The notes under the pieces were generated by a model that did no database searches, was not told the DNA's origin, and saw only the letters and a program-made list of their open reading frames with translations. Of a stretch of DNA of 64,000 nucleotides, positions 12,901-27,900 are shown one piece after another. This stretch comes from Dastarcus helophoroides (taxonomy: Eukaryota > Arthropoda > Insecta > Coleoptera > Bothrideridae): the NCBI GenBank assembly GCA_028583605.1, contig CM053333.1:8952138-9016137 (forward strand), read 5' to 3'. Made by a program: the position numbers and the translations under genes. How positions within the stretch are numbered: the stretch's first letter is position 1; each line of letters opens with the position of its first letter.

Positions 12901-15900
12901 TGTTAAAAACTAGTAACTTAGGAGGAAAAATGTTCTCGTAATTTCAGAAAAGTAGTCCATTTTATCGAAATTAAACATCCAAATTTTGAACTGACCTCCT
13001 AAAAATGGTTGAAATTTCGAGATTAATGTTAAAGTAGGGCTGTAACCATCTAATTATGTTACAGGGGCTAATTTAAATTTTGCAGAGGGGAAGTCTGTTT
13101 TACGAAATCATTTAAGGTAGTACTCTCGATTTTAGAATTATCGTTCAGAATTTCATGAAACTGGACATATTGGTAGATTATAGTAAGATAATGATCCAGT
13201 TAAATTTTTGAAGAGCTACAAAGAAGCAGTAAAAAGTTGTTGACGTTTAAAATTTCACGTTCTTAAAATTGAGCCTTATGAGAAATCAACGATTTCATCA
13301 TATTTTACAAAAAGTACCGTTTAGAGTTTAATAAAAAGGAAGAAAACGATGGAAAATAAAATATAAAACATTCGAGATACTTCGAAATACAGGTTTAGAG
13401 CATCTGACAGAAGTAATTAGTGAATAAATATCGAAAATTTAGTTTTTTTAATCCTACTTTTTTAGTAATTTATTACATATGGCAACGTTGCTTTTATATG
13501 AAAAATTCGGCGACCTTCCATAGAATGAATCACTATTGTTTACTTCCGTTTTAAGGTTATGTGTCAATCAATTCAGGATTGTCCGTTAAATAATTTGTCA
13601 ATTCAACCTACTGTAGCCAGTTTTCTAATGTGTTTTTAAGTAACTCTTTTATTTTTCTAATGAAATATTTCTTTATTATGATTGAATGATTTTGATGATG
13701 ACACTATTCAGTCATAGAAGTTCCTGTGTCTTTTATTTCATTGCGACGTTGTCTAGTCTAAATGCTACGTTAATCAAACGAGATAATGTACGTGGTTTTG
13801 ACTCTAGCAGTATCAATAGTTCTGCCTTAAAGCAGGGGTGGCCAACTCAAATGATCTTGCGGCCCACTTTGGAAATGCATCATAACTTCATGGGCCATAT
13901 GAGGACCCTTTTTTTGGTCGGTAAAAAATGTTAAACGAAGGGATATTATATATACAAATCTTGTCCCCTGAAACCAAAAAAGATTAAAAAATACAACAGT
14001 TGCTCTAACACGTATCGATAGCCAAGCAATCATCTTCAGAGAGATATAATTAAAAAGTAGAAACTGGAGACTATTGGTCCACAAGAAAAGTTTAGCCAGA
14101 GTAGTACGAACAATAGAAACTTGTAAAAGTGTGATGAATCTCGTAGGCCGTAAAAATGTTCTAGGAAAGCCGTGGGTTGGCCACCCCTTATTAAAGTCCT
14201 GAATAAAAGGTAAAAAATGTTCGACAATTTATAAAAACTGGTAAATTAAAATACAAATCTTGTCCCCTGAAACCAGAAAGATTAAAAACACAACAACGGT
14301 TGCAGAGAGATACTGTCTCTCTGAAGATGATAGCTTGGCTGTCGAAACGCGTTAGAGCAATCCCAAAGGTTGCAGAGAGATACTATCCCTCTGAAGATGA
14401 TAGCTTGGCTGTCCAAACGCGTTAGAGCAACTTTTGTTGTGTTTTTAATCTTTCTTGGTTTTCGGGGACAAGATTTGTTTTTCAGTTTTTGAAGATAACC
14501 AAGAACCAGTCCGTTCCACCAAAAAAATAAAATAAAAACTCGTAGTAAAGTTTCAAGATTAAAGTTGAAATTTTGAAAAGGAAACTCAACATTTAAAACA
14601 ATTAAAATAATTATGTACATTCTCTGGAGAAAACATTCGAAATTTTGAATTTAATGATCATTACGAAAAATAAAACTGGAAATACGCATAACAGAAATTT
14701 AAAAAAATATTCGGACCAAAGGTCCAGTTCTCAAAAATAAATTGAAATTTAATAAAAATAGTCGAAATTTGAGAGAAGTGAAATTTAATAAAAATAGGCG
14801 AAATTTGAGAGAAGTAAAACTAATGATGATTACTACAAATTTTGGAAAAGGTCAGAATTTCTAATAAAAATATATAATTAATTAAAAAATACAGATCATA
14901 TCGAAAATAAAGGGAAGTTAAATATAATCGAAATTTCGATTTTTTCCGTAGATTTTGAATTTTTTCAATGGTAAACTTCAATCTGAAAATATCAAGGAAA
15001 AGGTTAAAATATTGTTGAGACAAGGTCACAGTTGTCAAAAAAAGCTATTTCAAAATAATTTAATTAACAAAATAAGTTAGAATTATTAAAAAGCACGAAC
15101 GAAATTTTGAGGAATGGTCGAAATTTTGGGTCAACTTTTTCTTGAAAATGTTATTTTGTAAATCAAATTTTCAAAAATTTGTTTCGAGAAAAGATAAAAG
15201 TATTGCAGAATGGTAAAAAATTTCAAAAAAAGTCAAAATTTTTAATGTCACAGTTTTCAAAAATAGGCGAAATTTTTTAAAAGGTCCAAATTCAGAAAAA
15301 CAGTGATAGGTTTCACGAAAAATCATAATTTTGATGGTAAAAGGACTGAATTAAAAGAAGAGGTTTTAATCCTCAAAAAAGGCTGGAAATTTACTTTTTG
15401 AACATTTTTTTGATAGATTTTGATTTTTTTACAATGTTAAACTTCAATCTGAAAATATCGAAGAAAAGGTTGAAACATTGCTCAGTCAGACAAAGACACA
15501 GTTGTCAAAAAAAAAACTACTTCAAAATAATTCAATTAACAAAATTAGTCAGAATTTTGAAAAAAACTCGAAATTTTCAGGAAAGGACGAAATTTTGAGT
15601 CAACATTTTCTTGAAAATGTTATTTTGCAAATCAAATTTTCAAAAAGCCTAATTTACAAAAATTTGTTTCGAGAAAAGGTTAAAGTATTGTAGAATGGTA
15701 AAAAACTTCAAATAAAGTCAAATTTTTAGTGACACAATTTTCAAAAATAGTCGAAATTTTTTAAAAAGTCCAAATTCAGAAAAACAATGATAGTTTTCAC
15801 GAAAAGTCAAAATTTTGATGATAAAAGGATGGAATTAAAAAAAAAGGTTTTAATCCTGAAAAAAGATCGAAATTTTAATTTTTGGGCTTTTTTTTTTGGT

Positions 15901-18900
15901 AGCTTTTGATTTTTTTTCAATGTTAAACTTCAATCTGAAAATATCAAAGTAGAGGTTAAAACATTGTTCAGACAATGTCAAAGTTGTCCAAAAAAAACTA
16001 TTTCAAAATAATTCAATTAACAAAATTAGTCGGAACTTTTAAAAAACTCGAAATTTTGAGGAAAGGTCGAAATTTTGAGTCAACATTTTCTTGAAAATGG
16101 TTTTTTGAAAATCAAATTTTTCAAGAACCTGAATTTACAAAAATTTGTTTCGAGAAACAGTAAAAAGTATTGCAGAATTGTAAACATTTTCAAAAAAGTC
16201 AAAATTTTTAATACCGCAGTTTTCAAAAGTGGTCGACATTTTTTAAAAAGTCCAAATTCAGAAAAACAGTAATAACTTTTAGGAAAAGTCAAAATTTTGA
16301 TGATAAGAGGACAGAATTAAAAAAAGGAAGTTTTAATCCTGAAAGAAATTCGAAAATTTAATTTTTCAACATTTTTTTTCATAGATTTTGATATTTTTTC
16401 AATGTCAAACTTCAATCTGAAAATATATACGAAAAGGTTAAAATATTGTTCAGTCAAGGTCACAGTTGTCAAAAAAAAAACTATTTCAAAATAATTCAAT
16501 TAACGGAATTGGTCAGAATTTTTAAAAAACTCAAAATTTTGAGGAACGGTGGAAATTTTGAGTCAACATTTTCTTGAAAATGTTATTTTGAAAATTAAAT
16601 TTTTCAAGAACCCCAATTTACAAAAAATTGTTTCGAGAAAAAGTAAAAGTATTACAGAATGGTAAAAATATTCAAAAAAATCAAAATTTTTAGTGTCGCA
16701 GTTTTCAAAAGTGGTCAAAATTTTTTAAAAAGTCCAAATTCTGAAAAACAATGATAACTTTCAGGAAAAGTCAAAATTTTGATGATAAGAAGACTGAATA
16801 AAAAGAAGGAAATTTTAATCCTGAAAAAAGTTCGAAAATTTAATTTTTCATTATTTCTTTCATAGATTTTGATATTTTTTTAATGTCAAACTTCAATCTG
16901 AAAATATCAAGAAAAAGATTAAAATATTGTTCAGTCAAGGTCACAGTTGTCAAAAAAAAACTATTTCAAAATAATTCAATTAACAAAATTAGTCAGAATT
17001 AAAAAAAACTCGAAATTTTCAGGAAAGATCGAAATTTTGAGTCAACATTTTCTTGAAAATGTTATTTTGAAAATTAAATTTTTTAAGAACCCCAGTTTAC
17101 AAAAAATTGTTTCGAGAAAAAGTAAATGTATTACAGAATGGTAAAAATATTCAAAAAAATCAAAATTTTTAGTGTCGCAGTTTTCAAAAGTGGTCGAAAT
17201 TATTTAAAAAGTCCAAATTCTGAAAAACAATGATAACTTTCAGGAAAAGTCAAAATTTTGATGATAAGAAGACGGAATAAAAAGAAGGAAATTTTAATCC
17301 TGAAAAAAGTTCGAAAATTTAATTTTTCATTATTTTTTTCATAGATTTTGATATTTTTTCAATGTCAAACTTCAATCTGAAAATATCAAGAAAAAGATTA
17401 AAATATTGTTCAATCAAGGTCACAGTTGTCAAAAAAACTATTTCAAAATAATTCAATTAACAAAATTAGTCAGAATTTTAAAAAAACTCGAAATTTTCAG
17501 GAAAGACCGAAATTTTGAGTCAACATTTTCTTGAAAATGTTATTTTGAAATTTAAACTTTTTCAGAAACCCTAATTTACAAAAATTTGTTTCGAGAAAAA
17601 GTAAGAGTATTGCAGAAAGGTAAACATTTTTAAAAAAGTCAAAATTCTTAACGTGGCAGTGTTTAAAAATGGTCGAATTTTGTTAAAAGGTCCAAATTCT
17701 GAAAAACAGTGATAACTTCCAGGGAAAGTCAAAATTTTGATGATCAAAGGACAAATTGAAAAAATTTAATCCTGAAAAAGGTCGAAAAGTTAAAAAAGTC
17801 AGAATTGTGAAAAATCCAACTTTTCCTTCAAAAAATGTCGAATTTTTCAAGTAAAAGTCAAATTTAGATAATAACTGAAAGTCGAAATTTTCAAAAAAAG
17901 TCAAAACTTCGAGAAATGTCAAATTTTAGAACTAATATCGGAATTTAAAAAAAAAATGTAGTAATGTAGAAAAAGGTCAAAATTTTAAAAAAAATACATC
18001 TTGATCGAATTTACCCAAAAAAGAAAACTGAAAATTGGCAAAATAATCGTAATTTTGAGAACAGGTCGAAATGTTGTCAACATTTTCAGAAATATCAAAA
18101 TTTAAAAAAAATGGAAGAATTTACTAGACAAAATGTAAAAGTTGGGGTTTTCAAGAAAACCGAAAATTTGTAGACAATCGAAATTTCGATTAGTCATTTA
18201 GCAAGTTAAGATTTGAAAAATGACGAAATTCTGAAAGATGAAATTTTCAAAATAAATCAAAATTTGAAGTTCAAAATTTTCAGAAAAAGTCGCGAAATGT
18301 TCAAAAGGCAAAATGTTTTAAAAAGTTTAATGAAAATCGAAGTTTATTAAAAAATGTCACTTTCAGAAAATTAAAATTTAAAAAAAAAAATGAAAAATTT
18401 CAAGTTGATGTTCTCAAAAGTCGAAATTATGTAAATATTTAACTTCTTTAAATATTCTACAATAATTGAAATTTTAAAAAAATCGAATTCTGATTTACAA
18501 AAAGTCGAAATTTCAAGAGTCAAAATTTTTAAAAACATGGTCAAAATTTTGAAATAAGGAGAATTTTGAAAAAGGATCAACATTTATATCTTATTTTTTT
18601 TGGGAAACGTCTTGTCTTGGGTTATTTTCAAAATTTGAAAACGCGAAACGCGTTGTGTTCTATTTTTTAATCTTTCTTGGTTTCAGAGGACAAGATTTGT
18701 ATATCAACATTTTTAAAAACAAGTCGAGGATTTGAAAACGTCGAAATTTCCAGAATTAACTTATAATTTCGAGAAAAAGTGGAAATTTTCAAAATTAAAT
18801 CATAATTTCTAAAAAAATTCGAAATTTTGAGAGTAGAAGATATGTACGTAAATTGAAATTCCAGAAAAGGTGTAAATTTTCAAAAAATAATTATTTCAAA

Positions 18901-21900
18901 ATGTCGACATTTTCAAAAAAAGGCGAAATTTTGTTTTCAATAAAAATTGAATTCAGAAAATCGAAATTTTTGAAGTCACCATTTTAAAAACCCAGTCGAA
19001 ATTTTTTAAGCCAACATTTAAAAAAATAAGTCGAAATTTTCAAAATATGTTGATACTTAAAAGTAAAATTGGAGATAAGTTGAAGTTTTGATAAAAAGGT
19101 CAACATTTTCAAATATTTTGGTCAGAATTTTCAAAAAAATTGAAAAATCGATTCTTTTGTTATTTTTTTGTGAAACAACTAGGAAATGCCATTCTGCAAC
19201 AAAATTTTAAATTCCGGTATTTGCGGGATTGAGAGTTCTTAGTCCCGCGGGATCCAGATATTTGCTTGATACGGCAGATTGCGGAAAGACTTCGGGAGTT
19301 TTCAAAAGGATTAAACAAAACAAAAAAATAATATTTCAAATCGAAATTTTTAGGGAAAAAGTAAAAATTTCGAGTTAAACCGAAATTCTGAGAAAAATAT
19401 CAAGAAAATATCAAAATTTACCGAATTTTGGTGGAAAGGACTGGTCCTGGGTTATCTTCAAAAATTGAAATACAAAGTTTGTCCCCTGAAACCAAAAAAG
19501 ATTAAAAGACACAGCAAAGGTTGCTCTAACGCGTTTCGATAGCCAAACTGTAATCAATCTTCCTTGGTCGAAAAAAATAGCATAAAAAATCTAGTTCAGG
19601 CTTCAAATTTAGAAAATGTTCTAATTTTAAAATAATACTGAAATTAATAGAAAACAGTTATTCAAATAAAACTCTAATTTAAACTAGAAGTTTGAAAAAA
19701 ATGGAGAAATGTTTAAAATAAAGTTAAAACTTAACAACTACAAAAACTAAAACTAGAAAATTCAAAATTTCAAAGAAAGAAAAATTTGAATGAGAATAAT
19801 TTGAGCTAAATGGCCAAAATCTAGTGAATGATTTAAAATTTCGAGCTGAAATTTCCTATTTAGATTTTAAACTCGAAAATTCTTCTAAAATTTGCCTTTT
19901 TTTGAAACTTTCCAGTTTAACCTTGAATAATAATCCTTTGTAAAATGCCATCTTTAACATCAAAGTACAACTAGTTCAGAATTTGCAACTTAGAACTTAG
20001 AAAATTTTCAGTAACAGGCATATTTGTCAAAAAATTGAAATTTCGAGAAAAAGGTCAACATATTCAAAATAATTTTTAAAAAAGTCGAAGTTTCGAAAAG
20101 AGTTAAACATTTTGAATGAAGCTTACCTTCTAAAAAAAGTCATAACTTTGGGAAAAAGACGATTTTTTTGATAAAAGGTGCAAAGATTTTGATGACAAAA
20201 GGTGGAAAGTTTCAAAAGTATAAATTCTGGCAAAAATCCAGTTTTTCAAAGATGTGAAATTTTTTTCAAGTAAAAGTGTCCAATTTACGCATAAAAGTCG
20301 AAACTTTGGAAAAATTCGAAATGTTTGAAAAAAGAGTCAAAACTTTGAGAAAGGTGGAATTGAAACAAAAAGGAGATATTTAAAAAAAGGTATAGATTTT
20401 CAAAAAAATAATATTGCAACATAATCAGATCTATAGAAAGTGAAAATTTTGACAAAAAAAGTCGAAATTTTGTAAAAGGATCAGAATGTTGTGTCAACAT
20501 TTTCAAAAAATTCAAAAATAATCTCAAAAAGAGGTGAAATTGATGTCAAAAGGTGGAAAGTTTCAAAAGTCGAAATTTTGGAAAAAAATCCAGTTTTTCA
20601 AAGATGTGAAATTTTTTTCAAGTAAAAGTGTCCAATTTACGCATAAAAGTCGAAACTTTGGAAAAATTCGAAATTTTTGAAAAAAGAGTCAAAACTTTGA
20701 GAATGGTGGAATTTCAACAAAAAGTAGATATTTAAAAAAAGGTGTAGATTTTCAAAAAAATAATATTGCAACATAATCGGATCTATAAAAAGTGAAAATT
20801 TTGACAAAAAAAAGTCGAAATTTTGTAAAAGGATCAGAATGTTGTGTCAACATTTTCAAAAAATTCAAAAATAATCTCAAAAAGAGGTGAAATTGATGTC
20901 AAAAGGTGGAAAGTTTCAAAAGTCGAAATTTTGGGAAAAAATCCACTTTTTCAAAGATGTGAAATTTTTTTCAAGTAAAAGCGTCCAATTTACGCATAAA
21001 AGTCGAAACTTTGGAAAAATTCGAAATGTTTGAAAAAAGAGTCAAAACTTTGAGAAAGGTGGAATTGAAACAAAAAGGAGATATTTAAAAAAAGGTATAG
21101 ATTTTCAAAAAAATAATATTGCAACATAATCAGATCTATAAAAAGTGAAAATTTTGACAAAAAAAGTCGAAATTTTGTAAAAGGATCAGAATGTTGTGTC
21201 AACATTTTCAAAAAATTCAAAAATAATCTCAAAAAGAGGTGAAATTGATGTCAAAAGGTGGAAAGTTTCAAAAGTCGAAATTTTGGAAAAAAATCGAGTT
21301 TTTCAAAGATGTGAAATTTTTTTCAAGTAAAAGTGTCCAATTTACGCATAAAAGTCGAAACTTTAGAAAAATTCAAAACTTTTTTAGAAAAATTCGAAAT
21401 TTTTGAAAAAAAAATAGTCGAAACTTTGAGAAAGGTGGAATTGAAACAAAAAGCAGATATTTAAAAAACGACATAGGTTTCCAAAAAAATAATATTGCAA
21501 CATCACTAGATCTGTAAAAAAAATTAAAATGTTGATAAAAAAAAGTCGAAATTTTGTAAAAGGATCAAAATTTGGTGTCAATATTTTCAAGAAATTGGAA
21601 AATAGTCTCAAAAAGAGGCGAAATTGTGAAAGGGTTGCAATTTACCAAGTAAGTTAGAATTTGAAAAAGTGAAAATAAAGTGAAATTCGAAATTTTCAAA
21701 ATATCGAAATGTTGCAGAAATTGAAGCTTTTCAGTAAAACACGAAAGTCAGAATTTTGAGGGAAAGTCGAAATTTTGAAGATCAGTCGAATTGAAAAAAG
21801 GCAAACATTTTAAGTGAAGCAATGCTTTCAAAACTTCAAAAAAATTCAAAATTTTAAAAAGGATTTAAATGTCTTTAAAAAATCGAATTTAAAAACAACC

Positions 21901-24900
21901 AAATTTGCAAAAACGGTGAAATTTCGAGTTAAAATTTTAAAAAAGATATACATCTTCAGTAACAAGATGGGAATTTTGAAAACGGTTAACATTTTCAAGA
22001 ATAAGCTCAAAAATGTGAAAAATCAAAATTTTCGAAAAAATTCAAAATTTCGGGATAAAGTCAAATTATTCAAAAAGTTTGAAATATTAAAAATGAAATT
22101 TCAAAAACTTTTTAATAAAGACAGAAATTATCAAAAAGTTAAAAAAAACAAAATCAAAACTTCAAAAGAAGTCGACATTTTCAAAATTAAGTCAAAATTT
22201 GGATAAAAAGTTGTAATTTTGGGAGTTGAACGAGAATATATCGACATTTTAAAAAAGTAGATATTGTTAAATGTCAAAACTTTCAAATTTATTCGAGATT
22301 TTCATAAAACCAAATTCTACAAAAATGTCGGCATTTAACCAAATTCTACAAAAATGTCGGAATTTTCAAAAAGTTACCCATTTCTTTTTTTTACGCAGGC
22401 CAAAGCACCGGGTATCAGCTAGTGTCTTATTAACATCGACTTTTAACGACGATGTTTTGTGAACATCGACGAACATCGCTCATTCCCCGGTAGAGGGAGA
22501 TTTAATTTTAGATTAGTGTCTGAAATCGCGACTTGAAGTTACATATTACGTTCCTCTTGTCATTCAAAGTAACTTTAAGTAGCTGAGACATCTTAATTTA
22601 ATGGAACTCTTTTTAGAATTATATTTAAGCTCAATCTGGGGCCCTTTGTGCTTTTTGATCTCGGGGGATAATGAGCGGGCTAATTATGACAAAGGATAGT
22701 TCGAAGAGACTGCTTTACGACGTCTTGACATTTCGCCGTTAGATTTATCAGCTTAGTTATTCGACGATAGTTTGATATTGTTAAACATCAAAGACTAAGT
22801 CGCTGAGTTAAAAAGTAGGCAAAACCAATTACTTTTATTAAAAATATCTTCGTTAAGTTCTTGCAATTTAATTTACTTCGAGCAGATGGTAAAGCTAAGA
22901 CGATTATAAAATAAGACTTATATTTTGCATTAATTATGTAAATATATGCCGCATTTTTACAGACGAAAGTAAAAAGTTAATATAGTTAAACAGGATGAGT
23001 TGAAACGGTGATTATTAATTTATTATTATTTTTTTTAGGTTGTTGTGGAATCTTCTACATCTGCTCTCGAATACGGCGATGTGACAGTCGAGGAAAACTC
23101 CCCGGTAAACGCCGATCTTCAATTCGACTCCCAACTAATGCACTTATACGTCATGACAGAAAAGAAGGTAATTTTTCTCCTATTTTATTATTTTACAACC
23201 GGATTATCTGCATTTCATAAATAGCTGATACTTAAATCGAAAATATTATATTAATCCGCGTGTAATATTTAACAGTTTCAGATATTGAATGTACCGTAAC
23301 ATGAAGGTCAACTGGGTATGGTACTGCAATAAAAATAAATCAAGTTCTTGTATTTCCCACCTACTCGAATACTTTGTTTCTTTGATAACTCGCTAAGAAA
23401 GAATCTATTTTGCATTTTACATAATTACAAAGCCAATCGAATTGATACAGAAGTTGTCAACAAATTTCGAGGTGTGGCCCACGCGGTTCCGAGCTCTTTA
23501 CGTGCAAAAATAAGAACATTCCCTGCGATTTTATGGGGTTACACTAATCGATAAATTGTGCGCCATCTGGGCGTTTCAAATTATGAAATAAGCGGCGGTG
23601 TTTAGAGGAAAATGTGAAAGCAAAAAATTGGAAGCAAATGATCCATATTTGCCGAAGTTGGAATTAATTTCTTTTGCTTTCGTGCTCCCGACTCCGTAAT
23701 TTCCTATTGCATAATTACGGGGCAATAACCGTGATTTCAATTGTTGAATTTCCCTCGGTAAATCGGTATTTGTGCGGCAAAAACTTTAATGATACTCGAC
23801 AAGAAACCTATTTATGAATGACATTTATTAAAAGTTAATATTACGGACTCGATACAATTTAACGAAGGTAATAATATGCTTTCGCCGTAATTGTTTATAT
23901 CCTGCCGAATCGTTAATTAACTTGGTATGATTTGTAAAAAATTCCGAGGAATGACGAGAGAAAAAATTAATCATGTTACGTCGAGGCGGGGCGAGGCGAG
24001 GCCGAGCGGAGCTTGCGATTAAATTTTAAGGAGCAATATTGTCTGGAATGTCAACGATGGGCCAAACGTTTCATTATCTTCCAGATAAGCTCGCCAACAA
24101 GGATTATACTTGAAATGTCAAAATGTTTGCGAGAACAGGTATTATCCCATCTAAATTCCTTAAAGTTCGCCCCGGGAATGAACCTTCTTATTAAGTGGAT
24201 CATCTCGCGTTAAATTGTGTATTGTGAATGAATCGAGAAACTTGTGCAAGATTTATGATTTTCTTGCAAAATCCTCCATACTACAACTGTATCGAGTTGG
24301 TATAACTATATATAAATTTGTTGGAATGTCGCATCTGCATAAATAAACTTTGGGAATTTACATAGACGTAGCGGTTGGTGTGTTTGCTACATATGCAATT
24401 GGATTAAGCAAATTCCTATTCGGACTAGACATTTATCAAGTGTTCGAGTTCGAGAGGACAAAAAAGTGGTACGTTGGAACAAAAAAACATCAGATTTATT
24501 CATCTGTGTGGTTAAAAGGTTAACGCGCGCCGGCGTTTTATATGGGGGGAAACAGTTAACTAATGAGGAAGTTGGTACCCCCTAAGAAGAATAGCCAAGG
24601 GGAAGAAAAATGGATATTTATGAGTCAAGATTGTTTTTTTACAAATTTACCGGCTCGTAATGCCTCGTTAATTGCCTGTTAATGCGCAAAACCCTTTAAA
24701 GCGGTCATTACCAGTAATTACATCGGTAGCTAGCCAAGGCTCTCTGATGCTCTTAAATGTAATTTTCACGGGAAAAGTTGCTTGAATCGTTCTCTAGTAG
24801 CAGATCATCTATTGTCTTGATTAGATCGAGTGTTAATTTGATCACCGACGCTTGCATAACCTTCAAGTTTCAGTTTAAACTTGAATTTTAAACTTGAACT

Positions 24901-27900
24901 TTAAATTCTGAGACGGTGAAATTTTTAAAATTTAAGCTTCGAAAGAAAAGGCTCCAAGAGTCAGGTTTGAAGTACCAATATTTTAGAAAATGGAAAAAAA
25001 AAGTTTGGAATTTTTAAAACGAAATCAGAAATTTGAAAAAACAAATTGAACATAAAATTTCGACTTTTTAAAGATATTTTTAGGTTCCGAGGGAAAATTT
25101 AAACTGTAACCTTAAAATTTTCCTTTTCGAGAAGCTTCTCAACAAAGTGTCGTAATTTTATCAGAATTTCTTATCAATTTAAAGTCTCTCGCGAAATGTC
25201 AATTTTTTTCTCAAAATATGGTGTTAAAGCTTAACTTTTTTACTTAAATAATTGTACGTTTACTTAATAAATCTTTACAGACAACGCACGGGGTAATCGC
25301 TGCCTGTAGGAGCGTGAAATTTCATACAAGTGTTTCCCATAACACGTAGGTGAGCACTAGGGGAGGATTTTTCAAAATTCAGCAACTTAGGTGATAGAAT
25401 TAGGCATTAAAAACCGCGTAAAATGTATGCGATACACGCGATTGTGTTTAAAGTTGCCTATAGAGCTAATGTCGTTGTTGAATGTCTCTTCACACGAATT
25501 TATCAAAATTTTTGCAGGTGATCGAACTTCTTTTTTAATATAAACTTCTAAACATTTAAGTTTTTAAACTCGAAATTTTATCATTAATTTGGCACTTTGG
25601 ATGTTTAACTTCAAATATTGAGAATTTTTTTTAGATATTTTAAAGTTTCTTCTCGAAATTTCAATATCATTTGAATTAAAAATGTTGAGAAACAGGTGGG
25701 AATGTTCAAAAAAGAGTGGATATTTTGAAAAATAGTAGATGTTTTAAAAAAACAATATTTCAGCATAATCAGATCTATAAGAAATTAAAATTTTGACAAA
25801 AAAAGTCGAAATTTTTTAAAAGGATCAGAATGTTGTGTCGACATTTCCAAAAAATTCAAAAATAATCTCAAAAAGAGGTGAACTTGTGAAAGGGTTAAAA
25901 TATACCAAATAAGTTAAAATTTAAAAAGACTGCAAATTAAAAACAGTTTAAAAATCGGAAATTTCACATTTTCAAAATATCGAAATGTTAAAGAAATTCA
26001 AGCTTTTCAGTAAAAATCAAAAGCCAGAACTTTGACGGAAAGCCGAAAGTTTGATAATCAGTCGAATTTAAAAAAGGCAAACATTTCAAGTGAAGCAATG
26101 CTTTCATAACTTCCAAAAAATTCAAATTTTTAGAAAGGATTGAAATGTCTTTACAAAATCGAATTTAAAAACAATCAAATTTGCAAAAACGGTGAAATTT
26201 CGAGTCAAAATTTTAAAAAAGATATATATTTTCGGTAACAAGATGGGAATTTTGAAAAATCGTCAACATTTTTAAAAATAAGCTCAAAAATGTGAAAAAT
26301 CAAAATTTTCGAAAAAATTCAAAATTTCAGGATAAAGTCAAATTATTCAAAAAGTTTAAAACATTAAAAATGATATTTCAAAAACTTTTTAATAAAGACA
26401 GAAATTATCAAAAAGTAAAAATAAAATAAAATCAGATATTAGATATTTTAAAGTTTCTTCTCGAAATTTCGATATTATTTGAATTAAAAATTTTGATAAA
26501 CAGGTGGGAATGTTCAAAAAAGAGTAGATATTTTGAAAAATGGTAGATGTTTTAAAAATATTTCAGCTTAATCAAATTTATAAAAAAATCAAAACTTTGA
26601 AATAAAGAAACTCAAAAAAGACTTTGCGTGAAATATATTAAAAATTCGACAAAAATTCAAAATCTTACAGAAAAGCGAAATTGTGAAAGGGTTGAAATTT
26701 AGAAAGGAATTTAAAATTTGAAACAAATACTAATTAAAAGCAATGAAAAATTCAAAATTTTCAAAATATAGTCGAAAGATTTTTTAAAAAAGATCGTTAC
26801 TTTCAGAAAATCAAAATTTAAGAAAAAGCCAAAATTTGGAGAAAAAATTCTGCTTTAAAATAACAAACATTTCAAGTGAGTCATTGTTTTCAAAAGTCGA
26901 AACCTCAAAAGAAGAAAACATCTATATAAATAGGAATAGTGTATTTAAAATAATCTAAAATTAATTTTTGAATGTCAGGTGTTGTTGGGTACGAAAAAAT
27001 ATAAGAGATCGAATTGGTGTAAAGAATTCAAATTTTTTAAATGAACTGAAGTATTTTTAAAAAATCACATTTAAAAGCAGTCAGATTTGCAAGAATGATG
27101 AAATTTTGACTCAACATTTTAAAAAAGGTACGTATTTTCAATAACAAGATGGGAATTCTCGAAAAAGGCCAACATTTTTAAGACAAAAATGATCAAAAGT
27201 TTCGAAAAAGAAAAATTAAACTATTGTATTATACAAAAAAGCCAGAATTTTAAAGCAATTGGAATTTTCAAAAAAATTCAAAACTGCAAAATAAGTCCAA
27301 ATTTTCAAAATTAAATCAACATTTTGAGAAAAAGGTAAACTTTTGGGAAACAAACGAGAAAATGTGGATATTTTGAAAAGAGCGGATATTTTAAAGTATC
27401 AAAATCATCAAAATAACTAGAAATTAAAAAAAAATCGAATTCTTCAAACAAAGATAAACCCAGAGAAAAGTTCTTTATCTCCTGCAAATGTAAATTTTTT
27501 TTCAAAAGTAGTGAAATAGATAAAATGTTTAATAAGTCTAGATTTCCAAAAGAGTCGAAATTTCGAAAAGGTTTGCAATTTTTAAGGAAGTTGTAATTTT
27601 GAAAAATGGTCGCAAATTTCGTAAAGGAGAAATTTTGAGAAGATGTCTGGATTCTGGATTCGTTGTGGGTTGCCTAAAAAAAATTAGGCCAGCACTTAGG
27701 CCACCCTTTCCGGGCCCATTGTGCTATCCCCGTGATTGAGGTGTCCTTGGTCATTCATTCAGCCACCCAACCTTGTTGAGAAACTGAAGAACGTCCCTTG
27801 GGTGCGCCTCTCTCAAACTGGCCACACTAGGCCAGAAGTCCCCCAGCGTGGATCCTCTGATTGATGCTAGTGCCGGGCAGTGACACATCACGTGCTCGAC

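Noticed and set aside
21814..22206. 130-residue Lys/Asn/Phe-rich open frame as a gene
   Set aside because: Lies in a dispersed satellite-derived repeat; the copy at 25800-26450 does not keep the frame, and composition follows the repeat.
24013..24213. Additional Plexin A exon in the second long intron
   Set aside because: The sequence joins directly between MTEKK and VSKVKVQEC as expected for plexins, leaving no missing segment; this frame has no plexin similarity.
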